NCBI GenBank assembly: GCA_025642065.1
Contig: JAODUP010000932.1
Location: 159,296 to 223,295 of the forward strand
DNA from: Paralvinella palmiformis
Lineage: Eukaryota; Annelida; Polychaeta; Terebellida; Alvinellidae
Direction: 5' to 3'
DNA length: 64,000 nucleotides
The notes under the pieces are model-generated. The model searched no databases and was not told where the DNA came from. It saw nothing but the letters and a program-made list of their open reading frames with translations. Below are positions 1-13,269 of this stretch, in pieces. The position numbers and the translations under genes are program-made. The stretch's first letter is position 1, and each line of letters begins with the position of its first letter.

Positions 1-201
1 GGCCGTGTGGGTCTATATAACGTCGATGTGCCTGCTAGTAGGCGATATTGGAATGGGTGATATGAAGCTGGCAGTAACAATAAAAACATGGATTTAGTAG
101 TAATAGAGAATAATATTACACAATATGACATTGAAGAATTAATTAAAGACACAAAGATGGCCGAACGGACAATTAATGATGATGATTGGAGATATATACA
201 G
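1..201 (+). pseudogene. C-type lectin-like exon remnant
   Basis: Frame 1 reads a stretch that aligns by eye with exon 2 of the lectin receptor downstream. GRVGLY matches GRLCLY, YWNG-stop-YEAG matches RWQQSYDSC, and NKNMDLVVIENN matches RKNDMDLLTIDN. Two cysteines of the fold are glycine here, and an in-frame TGA lies at 58-60 where the receptor has Ser. A possible donor (CAG then GTAGAC) follows at about 201. The piece is cut by the window start, so a larger upstream paralogue or pseudogene may exist. A sequencing error at the TGA would not explain both lost cysteines. Confidence 0.55.
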
Positions 202-1638
202 GTAGACGTCGATTTACGGCCTACGTAACTTACGGCTGTTCGAACTTTACCACCGTCTGTACGACTTAAAGATAATTATAATATCATTACAAAGTATAAT
301 ACATGTATACGTAAGGTAATTACAACATAGGCCCACTAATGACCACATCAATATACGACCGGTCGGTCGTAACCAAACAAGGTCGTAAGTTGACGACTAC
401 CTGTAAATGATACATTTGTATTATAAACAGGTAATATATACTGGTTATGGTTTGTGAATAATGTGTATTGATAACCGAAGTTACGAATTCGATCGATCAG
501 CGTTTTGACTAACTCTATGGTGTTATGATTCAATCAGTTCTAAGGCAATAAAACAGTTGAATAGTCATGCTTTATTCGAGCAATAACACGAAAAATAAAG
601 GTTTCTAGAACAGTATCTTAGGAACTCTGAATTAGCCATCATATATACACGTATGCTGCTTATTCGTTTTTTTTAAATCTGTTAACATGTTTGTCATTTT
701 ACGATATTATTTTTTAGCCATAACTGCTACTTTTTACGGTTGGAAATATTAAACTGAAAATATTAAACGTGGTGAGAATAATGGTACACGTCGTTTATAC
801 GTCAAGATCGAGAAAAATGAGGTAGACAGGTATAAAGATTAGCTAAGGCTATCTCGTGTTAATTTACTGGTTTGGGTAAAGACGAGCCTAGCTTTTCACA
901 GGTTTAAAGCCTTAACACACACAACTTTATTTTCTAGTTATTTCAATGCATGTTCCATCCAGTGTGGTGGCAGAAATTGAACCTCTCTCAAATACTTCTC
1001 AGACTGTAACAACATTCGGAAATTATATTCTATTTTCTGGCATTGGTGAGCTAACTCAGGATAAAAATGCATCACAGGAACACACCAAATGCATTTATTT
1101 GGTACATTAATTAAAACAAAGCAGGATCAAGTGTCGACGCTATGTTACCCGGACAATATAGGTACGGGAAATCACGACAAAGGAGATTGGAGATGGCATA
1201 CACATATCACTGGTATGTTAAAAGCTAACAATTTGGGCTTTAGATCAAACCAACTTGTAGATGGGAAGACCATTGTGGCAACTCTTAAGTCGGGCAATGT
1301 TCTATGTCATGATGCCCCATCTACTAACGTTGAAACAACGAGGCTTTCATTTCTCGACTCTGATCATCCCTTTATTGGTTTATGCTGATACGCTTTCGCA
1401 ATAGGAGTACAATAGACCTGATATATCTAAGAACATTTTATGCATATTGTTTTCATATTATTTTCAATATTTCTCTATTGTGAACGTTGACAGATTATTA
1501 ATCAGCCACAATGCTGATATACTGATTAAGCGATTGGCCTTACAGTATGTATTATTTAAAGGTTACTTTTATCTTTCTTGTTTACATACCAAATACATAT
1601 ATTTCTAGGGTATCATTCGTTCAATATGTTGATGTTGA

Positions 1639-1641
<3 letters not shown>

Positions 1642-1714
<73 letters not shown>
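1642..1714. repeat. (GA)n microsatellite
   Basis: About 73 bases of nearly pure GA dinucleotide with one interruption. Confidence 0.95.
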
Positions 1715-1716
<2 letters not shown>

Positions 1717-1851
1717 TGGGGATATAAAGAGAAAATTCATCATTACCTCAATCATTACTTCACTTTCTATCCCTCTATTATAATTGGTATAATACAAAAT
1801 GACTAACTCAACTATTGTCACTCTCAGTTATTTACTCAATGTTTCAATGAA

Positions 1852-1892
1852 CACACACACACACTCTCTCACTCTCTCTCACACAGAGAGAC

Positions 1893-1927
<35 letters not shown>

Positions 1928-2003
1928 CACACACATAAACACACACTCACTCACCCACACACCCCCCCCACACACACACACACACACAAACAGACGGCAT
2001 AAA
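1852..2003. repeat. compound AC/AG microsatellite
   Basis: Alternating AC, CT, AG and AC tracts with short interruptions. Long low-complexity frames here are artefacts. Confidence 0.9.
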
Positions 2004-3242
2004 CACACAAACACACACTATAACATTCACAGCTGCTGATATGTAACTCAACATTTGTACATATATACATAATGTTTGGAGAGTTATCTTTCAATATATC
2101 TATCTCTACTACTCCAGTTCAACATCACCTTTAATAGGGCAAATGACGTGTTAGGTAGAGTGTACAATGTTATTGAATGTTTTAAATGATAATCTTTATA
2201 ATCCATTTAATTTATACCACAACATATCAAATGTAACTTTTTTGTCAAGCTCCATTGATTTCAGTATTATAATGTTAAGAAGGGCTCGGACACACACACA
2301 CACACACACACACATAACGGTCTGCTAAGGCGCCGATGTAATAGTGACGAGTAGGTCATAGTATTTATTGGATTTGTATGTTTATGAGGTATTTGACCCT
2401 TCAGCAAATATCACAAGGCATATTATGCTGCGGTTGAGAAAGTTCCGTTTTCTATGCGTGGAGACCATATTTCCCGGTCCCTGCATTCAAGAAAAGTTGA
2501 TCTAGAGCTATATATTCCGTGCACTATTTGCGTCTTTGGAGGAACGCCGTTTAGATGTTTGGCCTGGTTATCCAGCATTTAAATGACTGTAGCAGACACA
2601 GTACGCTCTTAAAGCATGTACTCCTGACTCAGGAATAGAAACACTGCATCGCATCTCGAGCGGTGGCATTGGACACAGCTCGCGCGGTTGGTGGATTTTA
2701 TATAACAACTTATATAATTCACCTTGGTTGTATGTGGGAATAGAATTATCTTTCCTAGGTCCAGTTATGTCCAGTTTGTACTATGACATTCAAGATTAGC
2801 TCTAATCTGCTTGTCATAAATAACATTTAAGAACTACAATAGTTAGAATAGCATAAATTAGGTCAGGTTTGAAAATGATAGCATAGTTCAAACAGTACGG
2901 AAGCTATGACGCGCTATTACGGTCTGCTTCAGCGCAGATGTCAGTCTTTTAATAGTAATTAAGATAAACAGTTTCAATAGTAGTCGCTTCATGACGCCTG
3001 CCCGTTGTAAAAACTGATCTTTGAAGACAGTGACAATTGGGTTATATGGTTTATATAGTATTGCTTTGAAGAAAGATACAGCAATTAAAAAATAGCTATA
3101 AATAGGGCTGCTTAGATAATTAATCTAAACATTCTCACTACTGCCGTGATCTGACTTGGGTGTTCTACTCCCAAACTCCACGGCTGTAGGTGATTCGCTT
3201 TTTGTTTTTGCTTGGCGGCTTAGGGACTGGTGAGACATTACA

Positions 3243-3330
3243 TATGTCTCAGCAAGAAAAGTCGCCACTCTGGATTCAGTCCCCTGAAGAAACGTCCAGA
3301 GTTTGAATTCACGGTTCGAGATTCTCTGTG
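3243..3330 (+). repeat. dispersed repeat, arm 1 of an inverted pair
   Basis: This segment is found again in reverse complement at 10881-10967 with few differences. The two copies lie on either side of the lectin receptor gene. Each copy abuts a short AC/TG run, which fits a dispersed element rather than a functional boundary. Confidence 0.75.
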
Positions 3331-3355
3331 CCTGTGCCTTATCATACACAGCTAA

Positions 3356-3356
3356 A

Positions 3357-3423
<67 letters not shown>
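3356..3423. repeat. (AC)n(AT)n microsatellite
   Basis: An AC run followed directly by about 45 bases of AT. Confidence 0.95.
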
Positions 3424-3428
<5 letters not shown>

Positions 3429-3948
3429 CGGTAACTGTATTGTTGTATAATATTCATATCAGACTAATCGTGATTTTATTGCTTACAAAGTATAACTATA
3501 TATTGTTAATATTTATGATATAATATATTTATATAATCTCTCTACGCTGATCTTTATGAGTTGGAAACCAAATTATATTCGTCGAAACATTATCCCGTGT
3601 TTATGTTTGAAAGTTTAATCATAACGTTAATTTACTGTTCAAGTTGAAATTTGGAATTCGCTTTTCATCAACTATATACTGGTCCATAATGATTCTAGAA
3701 GAACTGTGGGATTTGGCTGTAGGCATATATATCATAAATAACACTATCAGAAAGGACTTATAATAAACTAATTCACGAAAATAAAATTTGCTGCCAAAAA
3801 CAGATATTAACTGAACCGTAACATTAGTTATGTTGTGTGCGCCATCTGCCGGAAAATAATATATTACTTCCGCATTAGAATTTCTACTAAACTGACGTGT
3901 TGACGATACACATTACAACAAGACAAATTGATTGTTACAAAGTGTCTG

Positions 3949-4852
3949 ATGATCATGTTGGTGAAATTCATAGTCGTTATCTTAAGTAAGTATTACACTT
4001 TATAATATATATTCCATAGTAAAATGAGTTTAAACAAGCGATATTAATGTATAATGTTGTCATTCTTATTACAGTTTCTGTTGTATGTGGGTATTCATAC
4101 AATGTCACTGAGATCCAATGTGAAGGTCGTCTATGTCTTTACAAGTTTCATTGGCCATATCAATCAGGCAGATGGCAACAGAGTTATGATAGTTGTAGAA
4201 AGAACGATATGGATTTATTAACAATAGATAACCAAGCTATGGAAGATGATGTAGAGAGATTACTTAAACAACAAACTGACAAAAATGTTAGCAAAATCTG
4301 GATCGCAGGACGAGGAACTTTTGATTACAAATGGAGATATATGAATGGTTCTGAATTTAAAGGTATTGTTTATCCGGGATGCTATTTTGGTAATAGGATT
4401 TATATTTAGTAACGTATTTAGTGACAGCTTGCCCCATAATTCCCTTTTTTGATACCCTACCCCCCCCCCCCATATACCTATATACAATCAGGTTTCTTTG
4501 TAATTTTTCTTGGGTGTACGTAAATAGAATATTTTGTATAATAACATATTAATTATAATCTATATTATCGTCATCATCACGATCATTTAAAGGTGCTAAG
4601 TTATGTTGAGATTAACTTATATTTGTGTTAATTCTTATATTGTTCATTGTTAAAAGGCTAAAATGTATCCTGGTTTCCATCTGCTTGTTCTGAATAACCC
4701 GCTATGCTGACATTTTAGGGTGATATATCATTGGAATCAAATGAAGTCCATAAAACTCAGATTCCATTATTAAACAAAGATCACGTGTATATTTACTCCG
4801 ACATGTTTTAGCTATAAATGTCAATGATATTTTAGGAGAAACAAATTCATTA

Positions 4853-4944
<92 letters not shown>

Positions 4945-7900
4945 TTTTATATTGTATGTGTGTGTGGGGGGGGGGATCTTGTTTGAAGGAACAATGAACG
5001 CCGCTTCATAAACGGTGACAAATATCATAAATTGTTAGAGAAATACATTAATTAGATTAACACATGATCTTATTTAATCATATTGTTTATCAATTAACAC
5101 ACCAAGCTAAAGGAAACCTTACAAAACTAATGGAGTTTTGCTATTCAGGATCTAACTACAACAAAATATCCCTAACAAATAAACAGAGGGTGCCTCCCTT
5201 GTCTAGCGGTAGCGTGTTGGACCACATTTATTACCACCCGTGTTCGAACCTCACGTGGGCATATCTGAAGGTTGTTTCATCTTTGACTTCGCTTCATTGC
5301 CTTTGGAGGTTACTTGGCCCATTTAGCCTACAATATGCACAAAAGTGGCCTTAAAACGTCAATTATCAATCACCCTAACAAATAAACAAGAAATCATATG
5401 TACATTTCAGTTGTCTAGGTAATGACTCCTAAATATACCAAATAATATACCTTTAAGGTGGCAATATTCACAAAGACATTACGTTGAGGGAATTTGTCAA
5501 CCATGATCTTTCCATATATTGGACTGGTTTAGAAATAACAAAAGTGTTCGCCGTCACATTCAATGTTCAGTTTTATTAATTTCACGTTGATTCGCCGCTA
5601 AATACAAACATAAACAACATGTCTCATGCATTTTAATAAACGAATGTGTAATAAATATTCTTCGTTTTATTATAAGCTAATTTATGAAATAGATATATGA
5701 AAATTATGCAAATATGTTTTTTCCGAAAACAAGTAATTGTACTTTAATATTCGCTCAACACTGCGAAAGAAATACATTATAGAGAGTATATATCGATATC
5801 AGTAAATTATTTCATGTGATGTAGAACATGAATTGTATTGTAATTGAACAGCGTTTGGTTCAAACAAATATATGACGCGAGACACTCTCGTGCTGAAACA
5901 CGAACTAAAGGGCAACCCTGAATTGGTAGCTAGATGAATAAAGGAGGTAATCCCTCTCCACATTATGTTACTTCTATCACAACAAATGTAAATGTTAAGT
6001 TCAAACAAGCTGAATACTACTCTTTCAATAAGAGAAAGGTATTCTAACATTTCATACCCTAACTTGGACACCATTCATTCTATTACATGTCTAACCTGTT
6101 ATATCACACAAGTATAGACGTCTAGTGTAGTATATGTATACATTTATTTGTTAAACTATTTCATGGGTAGCTCTTTTTTTAACATCTATGACGCCATTAC
6201 TGATTTGTTGGACTATGGGCTAACGACTAAGGCACTCACTCACTCACTCACTCACTCATCCACTCTAACTGTGCAGGCTGATAGGTGACAGCTATAGTTG
6301 TTATTATGTAGTAATACGTTTTCTGTGACATTGTATTAATTAAGATTTTAAATTAGCTAGCAAATAATTGAAACTTTATAAACATTTATGGATTTCATAT
6401 GAGTACGTCTTTAATATTGAAACAAGCTTATAATAATACAATAATATAATTGTCTAGATTTTTGCATTAGAAAATATTGAAAATATCTTCCCTTTCTGAG
6501 GTTTGAGACAAAATATCAAATTCAACTTCTATAATCATAATTTGAACTCCTTCTAAAAGATCATCAAATATAAAAGTGTCAGAAATATTTGATCCTGACT
6601 GTATAGTTTTAAAATAATCAGTCAGAAGCAAAACGTTGTGACTTGTCTACTTTACGGTCAATATTACTTGATATGAGTTTGCATCAATTATCTCGTTAAC
6701 AAACCTACGAGATCACTAACAAGACGATATTAATTAAACTGTAATAAATGTATTAACATCAATATCATAAATATTTAGAAACACTTACCGTGATCTAAAT
6801 TATTGATTAATGTTTCGTTTAACAATTTAACTGTTCTTATTTTACAGTGGACATATCTACTATACAGAGTAAGGAAAATGACGCACACTGTTTATATTCT
6901 TCACTGGGTGCGAATGTTGTATACCAATATACCTCTGATCAATGTTATGAGAAATCGAGTACTTCTCAGCTTATTTGTCAGTATGACCAATCAGGTATAT
7001 TTCCGACATTTTTTAATGTCTAATATTTTGTTTTAATTAAATAATGTTTACTCAGAGAAAACAAGTTAAAATAACGTCTAGAGAACAGCTACAATGTTGT
7101 ATAATAACAAACTACATAAACACTAGGATATCTTAAACGTCAGCAGCTTACATCTACCGATTTTATTTTTTTATTTTCAGATACTGGACATTGTTATTCT
7201 GGTCATTTGTCTTATGGCGGCAAATGTTACATAAAGACAAAATACGACGGGAGAGATGGGTCACATAAAATAGACTGGTTTAGTGGACAGACATATTGTA
7301 ATGGGTTAAACTCAGATATAATTTATTCAAATATTAAAAGCGTGTTTCAATCACATCTAAAAGATTTGATGAATACAGACATTACACAACAACAAGTATG
7401 GATTGGGGTCACATTGAGTTATTGGTATTGGGACAGAGGTGAGTAATATTAAAATATTTAGATTTTCCTTTGTGATAGATAATATTAGTTGTTCTATCTA
7501 ACGAAAAGTAACATAACATGATACCTTCATAAACAAATAAATGACACGAGAACTTATTATTTTAAAGTGATCTATATACCAATTAGAATTCAATCACACT
7601 TTATCATTATAACGATGGCGTATTTTAGGCTTGTTAGAATACGATCCCGTCCTTTTCTTTTTTTTGTATAGTGGTTTTTTTGAAGAGAGGAATATTTTTC
7701 CCCCGATATTTGGGTTTCTTTTTTTTGTCATTTTATTATCATTCGTTTATAGGAAGTTCTTCTGGAAAAGTAAATATACCAATACGTTACTACAACTGGG
7801 ATGATAAAGAAGGCGGAGATCCTTATAATAGATGTATTGTTATCGACCACAAGAAGAAAGATAAATGGCGTTCAGAATCCTGTGGCAGTTATATAGAATA

Positions 7901-8749
7901 CTTCATTTGTATGAAAAGTACGTATTAATGTCTCAAGTTGGACATTTTAATGTTGTTTTGATTCACATTTAAAAAACATTGTTGTTTGTCTTTGTTTGTG
8001 ATATTCTTTATTTAAAGCAAAGGTGTATAAATTGTATATAAACAATTATCGTTTCTAGTTACATATTATTGATTTTACGTTCTTACGTTTTTGTCTGTTT
8101 ATGGTTTAATTTATCCTTTGTTCTTCATACTTTAATTGTTAATGATGTGTATATAAATATTTTCTCCATTTCGTTCTACAGAACCTCTCCCTGATACAAC
8201 TACTACAAAGACCTCCATTAGATATATACCTACTACAGAAAGTATAAATACAGATCGTGTTACTGAAACAACAACAACTTCTTATACCATTAGTCTACCA
8301 AATGTTAAAAACCAGAATACAGGTTGTGACATTAATATTATTGTTATATTTGTGATTATTATTATTAGTAGTAGCAGTAGTAATAGTAGTATTGTTGTTG
8401 TTGTTGTTCAAGATTCCTGGAAAGTGTCTTCCTGAACTAATGCTTTATAAATATACGATTTACCAAAACATATCAAACTCAACATTGTAATCTACGACTT
8501 TAATGATCATCGATATACTTAAGGGTATTGAGTAATATAGGTTGCCGTTGTCTCTTGAATTTTTGTATCTGTTCTAAACATACACCTGTTGCTTTCACAG
8601 ATAAATAATTATTATCTTTAAATCTCTTTACAAATATATTATTTGGGGTATTATAATACTATATATGTTATTTTTATAGCGCCTCTGAATGGTTCCTACT
8701 AGTAAAGTAAAGTCACTTTATTAAATATACATTATTATTATTATTATTT

Positions 8750-8788
<39 letters not shown>

Positions 8789-10159
8789 ATATTATAAGTT
8801 ATTAATATAATAGTATTTGATTTCAGTTTATATAGCAGTCAGCATTGTTGCAATCATTCTAGTTGCCGCAGCCATTGGTCTGACAACATTCTTTGTGAAG
8901 TATGAATTTATTTTTAATCCCGAACGATCAGTGTTGTTAATCATTCATTATTTGCCCTTCTTTGGTCGTCTATGGGGCTCCGATAACCTAGTTATTAGAA
9001 CACCGCAGAAAACCTATAGGTGTCAGTTCGAATCGATTCAAGATATCTCTGTTTATGAAGTCTTTCCAGGAAAATGACCAATCGGTCATATGTCCCAGGT
9101 AGGATTAGTACCGAGGCTAAAGAAACTACTCACTCACTCAGTCATTCCTATGTAGATATCTGAAGGATGTTTCATCTTTGACTTCACTTCATTACCTCTG
9201 GAGGTCGATCGGCCCTTCTAGCCTACCATTTACACAAAACTGGCCGTATAACATCAATCATCGTCGTTATCATCATCACCCGACCACATGTTCCTAACAC
9301 GTGAAACTCCGAATCTAAACAGAACAATCAGTATAGTTCATCCTATTAGGTCTATTTGTCTCACAATATCCAACTCTACCATAATACTGATATTCTACAG
9401 GCCTGAACCTTTATATCTTATACTGATCATTATGGTGTAAGTTAAAGGAATATCGATATAACCGTATTCAATAATCCCAGGTCAAACAATGAAAGTTTGC
9501 TCCTATTTCGAGGACACGGAAAGCACGGCCTGTGTAATTACGAGATATCAGTAAGTCTAAACATGATGAAAGCTTTTAAGTAAATATATTAACCTTTTAG
9601 TTAGTTATTTGCATTATTGCATTAACACTTCTTGCTTTTTTCTCATGAAAACATTAACAGAAGAAGGAAACGACGAGCAGCAACTGAGCATTACACGGAG
9701 GATCAAGACAACCCAACATCTTCAACCCAATCTGCAACCGGTGGGCCCGAATATGCTAACATTGCTTTCGTCCCAAACGAGGATGGTGTTACCCAAGAGG
9801 AGGCGCCATCTCCGTATGCTGAAGTTGGATTCGGCGAAAGGTTCAATAACCTTCTAGAAAAGAAACGTCCCAAATTCGCCGGAAAAAAACGCAATGGAGA
9901 CGAAAAAAACACCAAAAGAGCGATTAAGAAGACCCGTCATACGAAATCATCGAAACATAATGATAAAGAAACAGTTCACGATGATGACTCGTCTCCTGGT
10001 GAACAGCCAGACGAGTCAAAGCCAGTAATGACTTATAAACAGGCACCATCTGGTGATCTTTACGCCGTTGTTAACAAGGACGATAATCGAGAAGGAAAGA
10101 TCAAACACATTGCCACAGAACAAGGTGATTTGTATGCCGTGTCACTGAACAAGTCGTAA
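3949..10159 (+). CDS. membrane receptor with two C-type lectin-like domains and ITIM-type tail
   Basis: Eight exons: 3949-3985, 4075-4362, 6848-6994, 7181-7438, 7753-7917, 8182-8322, 8827-8899, 9661-10159. They join into 535 residues. Signal peptide is about 1-21. CTLD1 spans about 28-153 (C28, C33, C53, WIAG, C123, ICQY). CTLD2 spans about 162-297 (GGKCY, VWIGV, YNWDD at 257-261, final FIC). A Thr-rich stalk follows to about 345, then one membrane helix at 347-369 and a KRRKRR stop-transfer. The tail has tyrosines at 401, 422, 495, 504 and 528. SPYAEV at 420-425 fits the ITIM consensus; EYANI and DLYAVV are near fits. All junctions are phase 1 except the last (phase 2). CTLD1 lacks the canonical EPN/WND calcium residues, so sugar binding is uncertain. 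Likely a type I surface receptor; ligand and signalling are inferred. The ATG at 3949 gives the best signal peptide; a second in-frame ATG is two codons on. Confidence 0.85.
4855..4950. repeat. (AT)n then (TTTA)n microsatellite
   Basis: About 57 bases of AT followed by a TTTA tetranucleotide run, in intron 2 of the lectin receptor gene. Confidence 0.95.
5186..5372 (+). mobile_element. tRNA-headed SINE, family 1
   Basis: The head has a Pol III box A-like TGTCTAGCGGTAGCG and box B-like GTGTTCGAACC. It ends in the family's GTGGCC...AAAACGTCAAT tail. A perfect 16-bp target-site duplication flanks it: 5170-5185 and 5373-5388, beginning CCCTAAC. This copy best defines the ends of the family. It lies in intron 2 of the lectin receptor gene. 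Confidence 0.9.
8540..8746 (+). mobile_element. CR1/L2-like LINE, 3' end fragment
   Basis: Matches the 3' end of the LINE at 50640-51560: end of the reading frame, a GCGCCT-TGAATGG-TCCT segment, a CTTTATTAAATATACATT terminus, and an ATT microsatellite tail. It lies in intron 6 of the lectin receptor gene. Confidence 0.75.
8747..8788. repeat. (AGT)n microsatellite
   Basis: A trinucleotide run after the LINE tail, just upstream of exon 7 of the lectin receptor. Confidence 0.9.
8978..9128 (+). mobile_element. tRNA-related SINE, family 5 (candidate)
   Basis: Shares a CGATAACCT head, a box B-like CAGTTCGAATC and an ACCGAGG-containing 3' part with 40190-40352. It ends in short (ACTC)n. Ends are approximate. 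Confidence 0.4.
9156..9280 (+). mobile_element. SINE family 1, 3' fragment
   Basis: Begins at the internal GATATCTGAAGGATG block and runs through the family tail into a CATCATC run. The tRNA-like head is missing. Confidence 0.75.
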
Positions 10160-10578
10160 CACAGTCAGTATACTATAAAATATCTAGCCTAGAAAATGTT
10201 ATATAAAGTGTTTAGATGAAACCTGATATATAGCGTTCAGGTGGCTTCAAAAGTCTTCTACATTTGATTGGATCCTGATTGGATAATGCATCTTGCGCAA
10301 ATAGCGGGAATTAACAGAATAACATTGTACTTATATTATTTAATGATATTATGTTATCCAAGTTGTATGCTTAATAGGTCTTTAAAATGGTACAAAAACA
10401 TTATGTATATGCGTGCATGCGTTCGTACGTTTTCTTGACATTTTCATGAAAGATGCTATATCTAGCTGTTCTATATTACTAAGCAATCTGCCTACATTTA
10501 TCATGTATACAAAGAGGAAGATTTCTGCGCGATTATGTCAAATTAAATGCTATTTCATATATTTTGGGTACAGCCAAG

Positions 10579-10584
10579 AATAAA
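10579..10584 (+). promoter_or_regulatory. candidate polyadenylation signal of the lectin receptor
   Basis: AATAAA 420 bases after the stop codon. No other evidence supports its use. Confidence 0.3.
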
Positions 10585-10880
10585 AATTGGAAATACTATG
10601 TGTCTTATTAGCTTGACTGGATCAGTATCGAATGTGCGAAAAAGGTTTGTTGCAGGTGTATAGATTGAACTAAACATCATGCTTATGGGAGGTTTCTGAA
10701 TTGCTGATGAATCAAGTTGGGATAAATGTCGGCGTTTCTCCTCACCAGAGGCCGGGTGACTTCGAATGGGGAATTTCCCACTTAATAGCCCACTACTCAA
10801 TGACGGGGTCTTATCTTATGGAAGTTTTGAGTTAAATATTAATGGTGTAATCGCGGTTTTACTGGAGCCTTTAACTACCA

Positions 10881-10966
10881 CAGAGAATCTCGAACCGTGA
10901 ATTCAAACTCTGGACGTTTCTTCAGGGGACTGAATCCAGAGTGGCGAATTTTCTTGTTGAGACATG

Positions 10967-10967
<1 letters not shown>
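10881..10967 (-). repeat. dispersed repeat, arm 2 of an inverted pair
   Basis: Reverse complement of 3243-3330, including the CAGAGAATCTCGAACCG end. Confidence 0.75.
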
Positions 10968-11313
<346 letters not shown>

Positions 11314-12211
11314 TCTGATGTCAAATAAACAAGAATTGAGTATATCACTCAGTTGTTTGTCCTAAAGACCATCGTAGTACCTCTCATTTTTTATAAGATC
11401 TGTTAAATAGACCAGTGAGTCATAACGAAACCTGAGATATACCTGTGTCACAGGACCGTGACGCTTTCTTCACGAACGGTCAACTTTAATATACTGAAAG
11501 AAAAGCTTAATTAGAACAAACTTCAACCCAAGCTGTAAATATTTATAACTTTCATATCAATGTATCAAATGTCACTTCATCTCGGAAGTATTGTTGAAGA
11601 CTTGCTTTTGAAGGTCTTTATTGATAAAATTGATATTTGTTTAGATTGTCTGTCTGACTGTGTGTGTGTGTGTGTGAGTGTGCGTGCGTGTGTGCGTGTA
11701 TGCATTCGTGTGTATGTGCGTGTGGCTCAGTCACGAATAAAAGCCCACCATACGCACCGTCGAATAAAACAAATATGAATCTTATATAGACAGCTCACAG
11801 TCAATGTTGCATGCATATTTTACGGTAAGTGAACACTAATAACATTGTCTTGTCTATAAACATTGTCTATTTTTACTTATTACGTGTCCTCTCATGCTAA
11901 CCTCAGTTTTGCTAGAATATTCAATGAACTGAACAAGGGTGTCGCCATCTGTTGAATGGTGGGAGACTTAGCAAATGGCCGAGCCTCTCTGATCAGGGCC
12001 TACCCCTTGGTAGAAGGGTTCAATGGAAATAATAGTTTTCACTTTGACTTGGATTGTTGTTTAATTAACTAGTTTCTTAAATTACAATTTTCAACAATAC
12101 CAACACCCTACAAGCACTACAACATGTGCATATAACGGAAACGAGTGCATAACTGTGTGCAAAACTGGATTCCGATTGTCATTTTGAGAGCCAATAGAAG
12201 GATGTAATAAC

Positions 12212-12920
12212 CAGGGGTGACTGAACTACTTTTCTTTTGGACTTGAGTAGAAGTACAAATAAGCCTCTTCAAAACTACTTGACTATAAGTAAAAATAAAT
12301 TCGTAAAATCTAATTGGGTAAAAAGTAAAACTACTTTCTACAAATAATTGAAGCAAAAATTGAAGTAAAAGTAGAAGATCAAATTTGTTATTGCAGAAAA
12401 TATGATAATCAACTAGACACTGTACAATGGTTGAATAAAATTCAGTGCGTCCATAGACATGTGCTGTTCCCTTAAATTCATTGCGTCCACAAACATGCAG
12501 ATGTGCTCCCACCTTCAGTTCACTGAACAAAGCTCTTGTTCAACGTCAGCAAAAGCTGATTCTCGAAGTTGCAATTACAAATTTAATTACAAATAATCTT
12601 AGAAAACAGTTGACTTGAGCTGAAATATTATATAACGAAGTGATCATCCAAAAGTATTTTAGCAAACGTCTTGAATATCAGTGAGCATCAGCTGACACAT
12701 GTATACCAAATTTTGGCATTGTTTAAAAACATTATTAATGAAAATATCGCGAATTCAGTGAAAGCAACGAGGTAATAAGTAACGTTAACGCAAATAAAAC
12801 TGCGTCGTTACAAATAAAAGTAGTTAGTTGACATCTTACTTCGCTACTTTCGGTTACTCGAAAAAATAACAACTCAAGTAGAGTAACGAAGTAGTTTTAC
12901 TTCGCTGCATGGCAACCCTG
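12212..12920. mobile_element. hAT-type non-autonomous DNA transposon
   Basis: The 709-bp element starts CAGGGGTGACTG and its other end, reverse-complemented, starts CAGGGTTGCCATG. The flanking 8-mers are GTAATAAC (12204-12211) and GTGATAAC (12921-12928), a 7/8 match; 8 bp is the hAT duplication length. Both ends are rich in CTACTT/AAGTAG motifs. No transposase frame is present. A related copy in reverse orientation lies at about 57345-57800. Confidence 0.8.
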
Positions 12921-13269
12921 GTGATAACCAGAATTAGTAACTGAAATAGTCTGCTGTTATTGTATATCGTGATGGTGTAGAAGTTGCCGCGGCGAAGGTG
13001 CTGCCCCCTGGTGAACCTTTCAACACATTATTTCATTTTATACAGATACTGAGAGTAGTATTTCAGCTGAACGATTGTGAAGGAATTAACACAATATTAT
13101 CAGGATATAACCCAATGATTGAGCGGAGCGATTTTCCAGATGAATGACACAGCTAAGCCTTAGTTATTCATGTTGACTTGTAGGGGATTTATTAAGCATG
13201 GGATTCAATGATTTAAATAAATGAGTTTAAAATTAAACGTTTAGCTGAATGTAAATTGATTTATGTAAA

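Larger units (their letters stand above)
202..3948. other. intergenic, no gene recognised
   Basis: No exon could be supported. It holds a (GA)n run at 1642-1714, a mixed AC/AG tract at 1852-2003, a short (AC)n at 2290-2313, and AC then AT repeats at 3356-3423. A 99-residue open frame at 1089-1388 (+) has no recognisable domain or splice context, and I did not call it. An 88-bp segment at 3243-3330 recurs inverted at 10881-10967. Confidence 0.6.

Noticed and set aside
1089..1388. 99-residue frame on the plus strand
   Set aside because: No domain, no splice partner and no homologous stretch in the window. I briefly considered a transposase fragment but could not match a motif.
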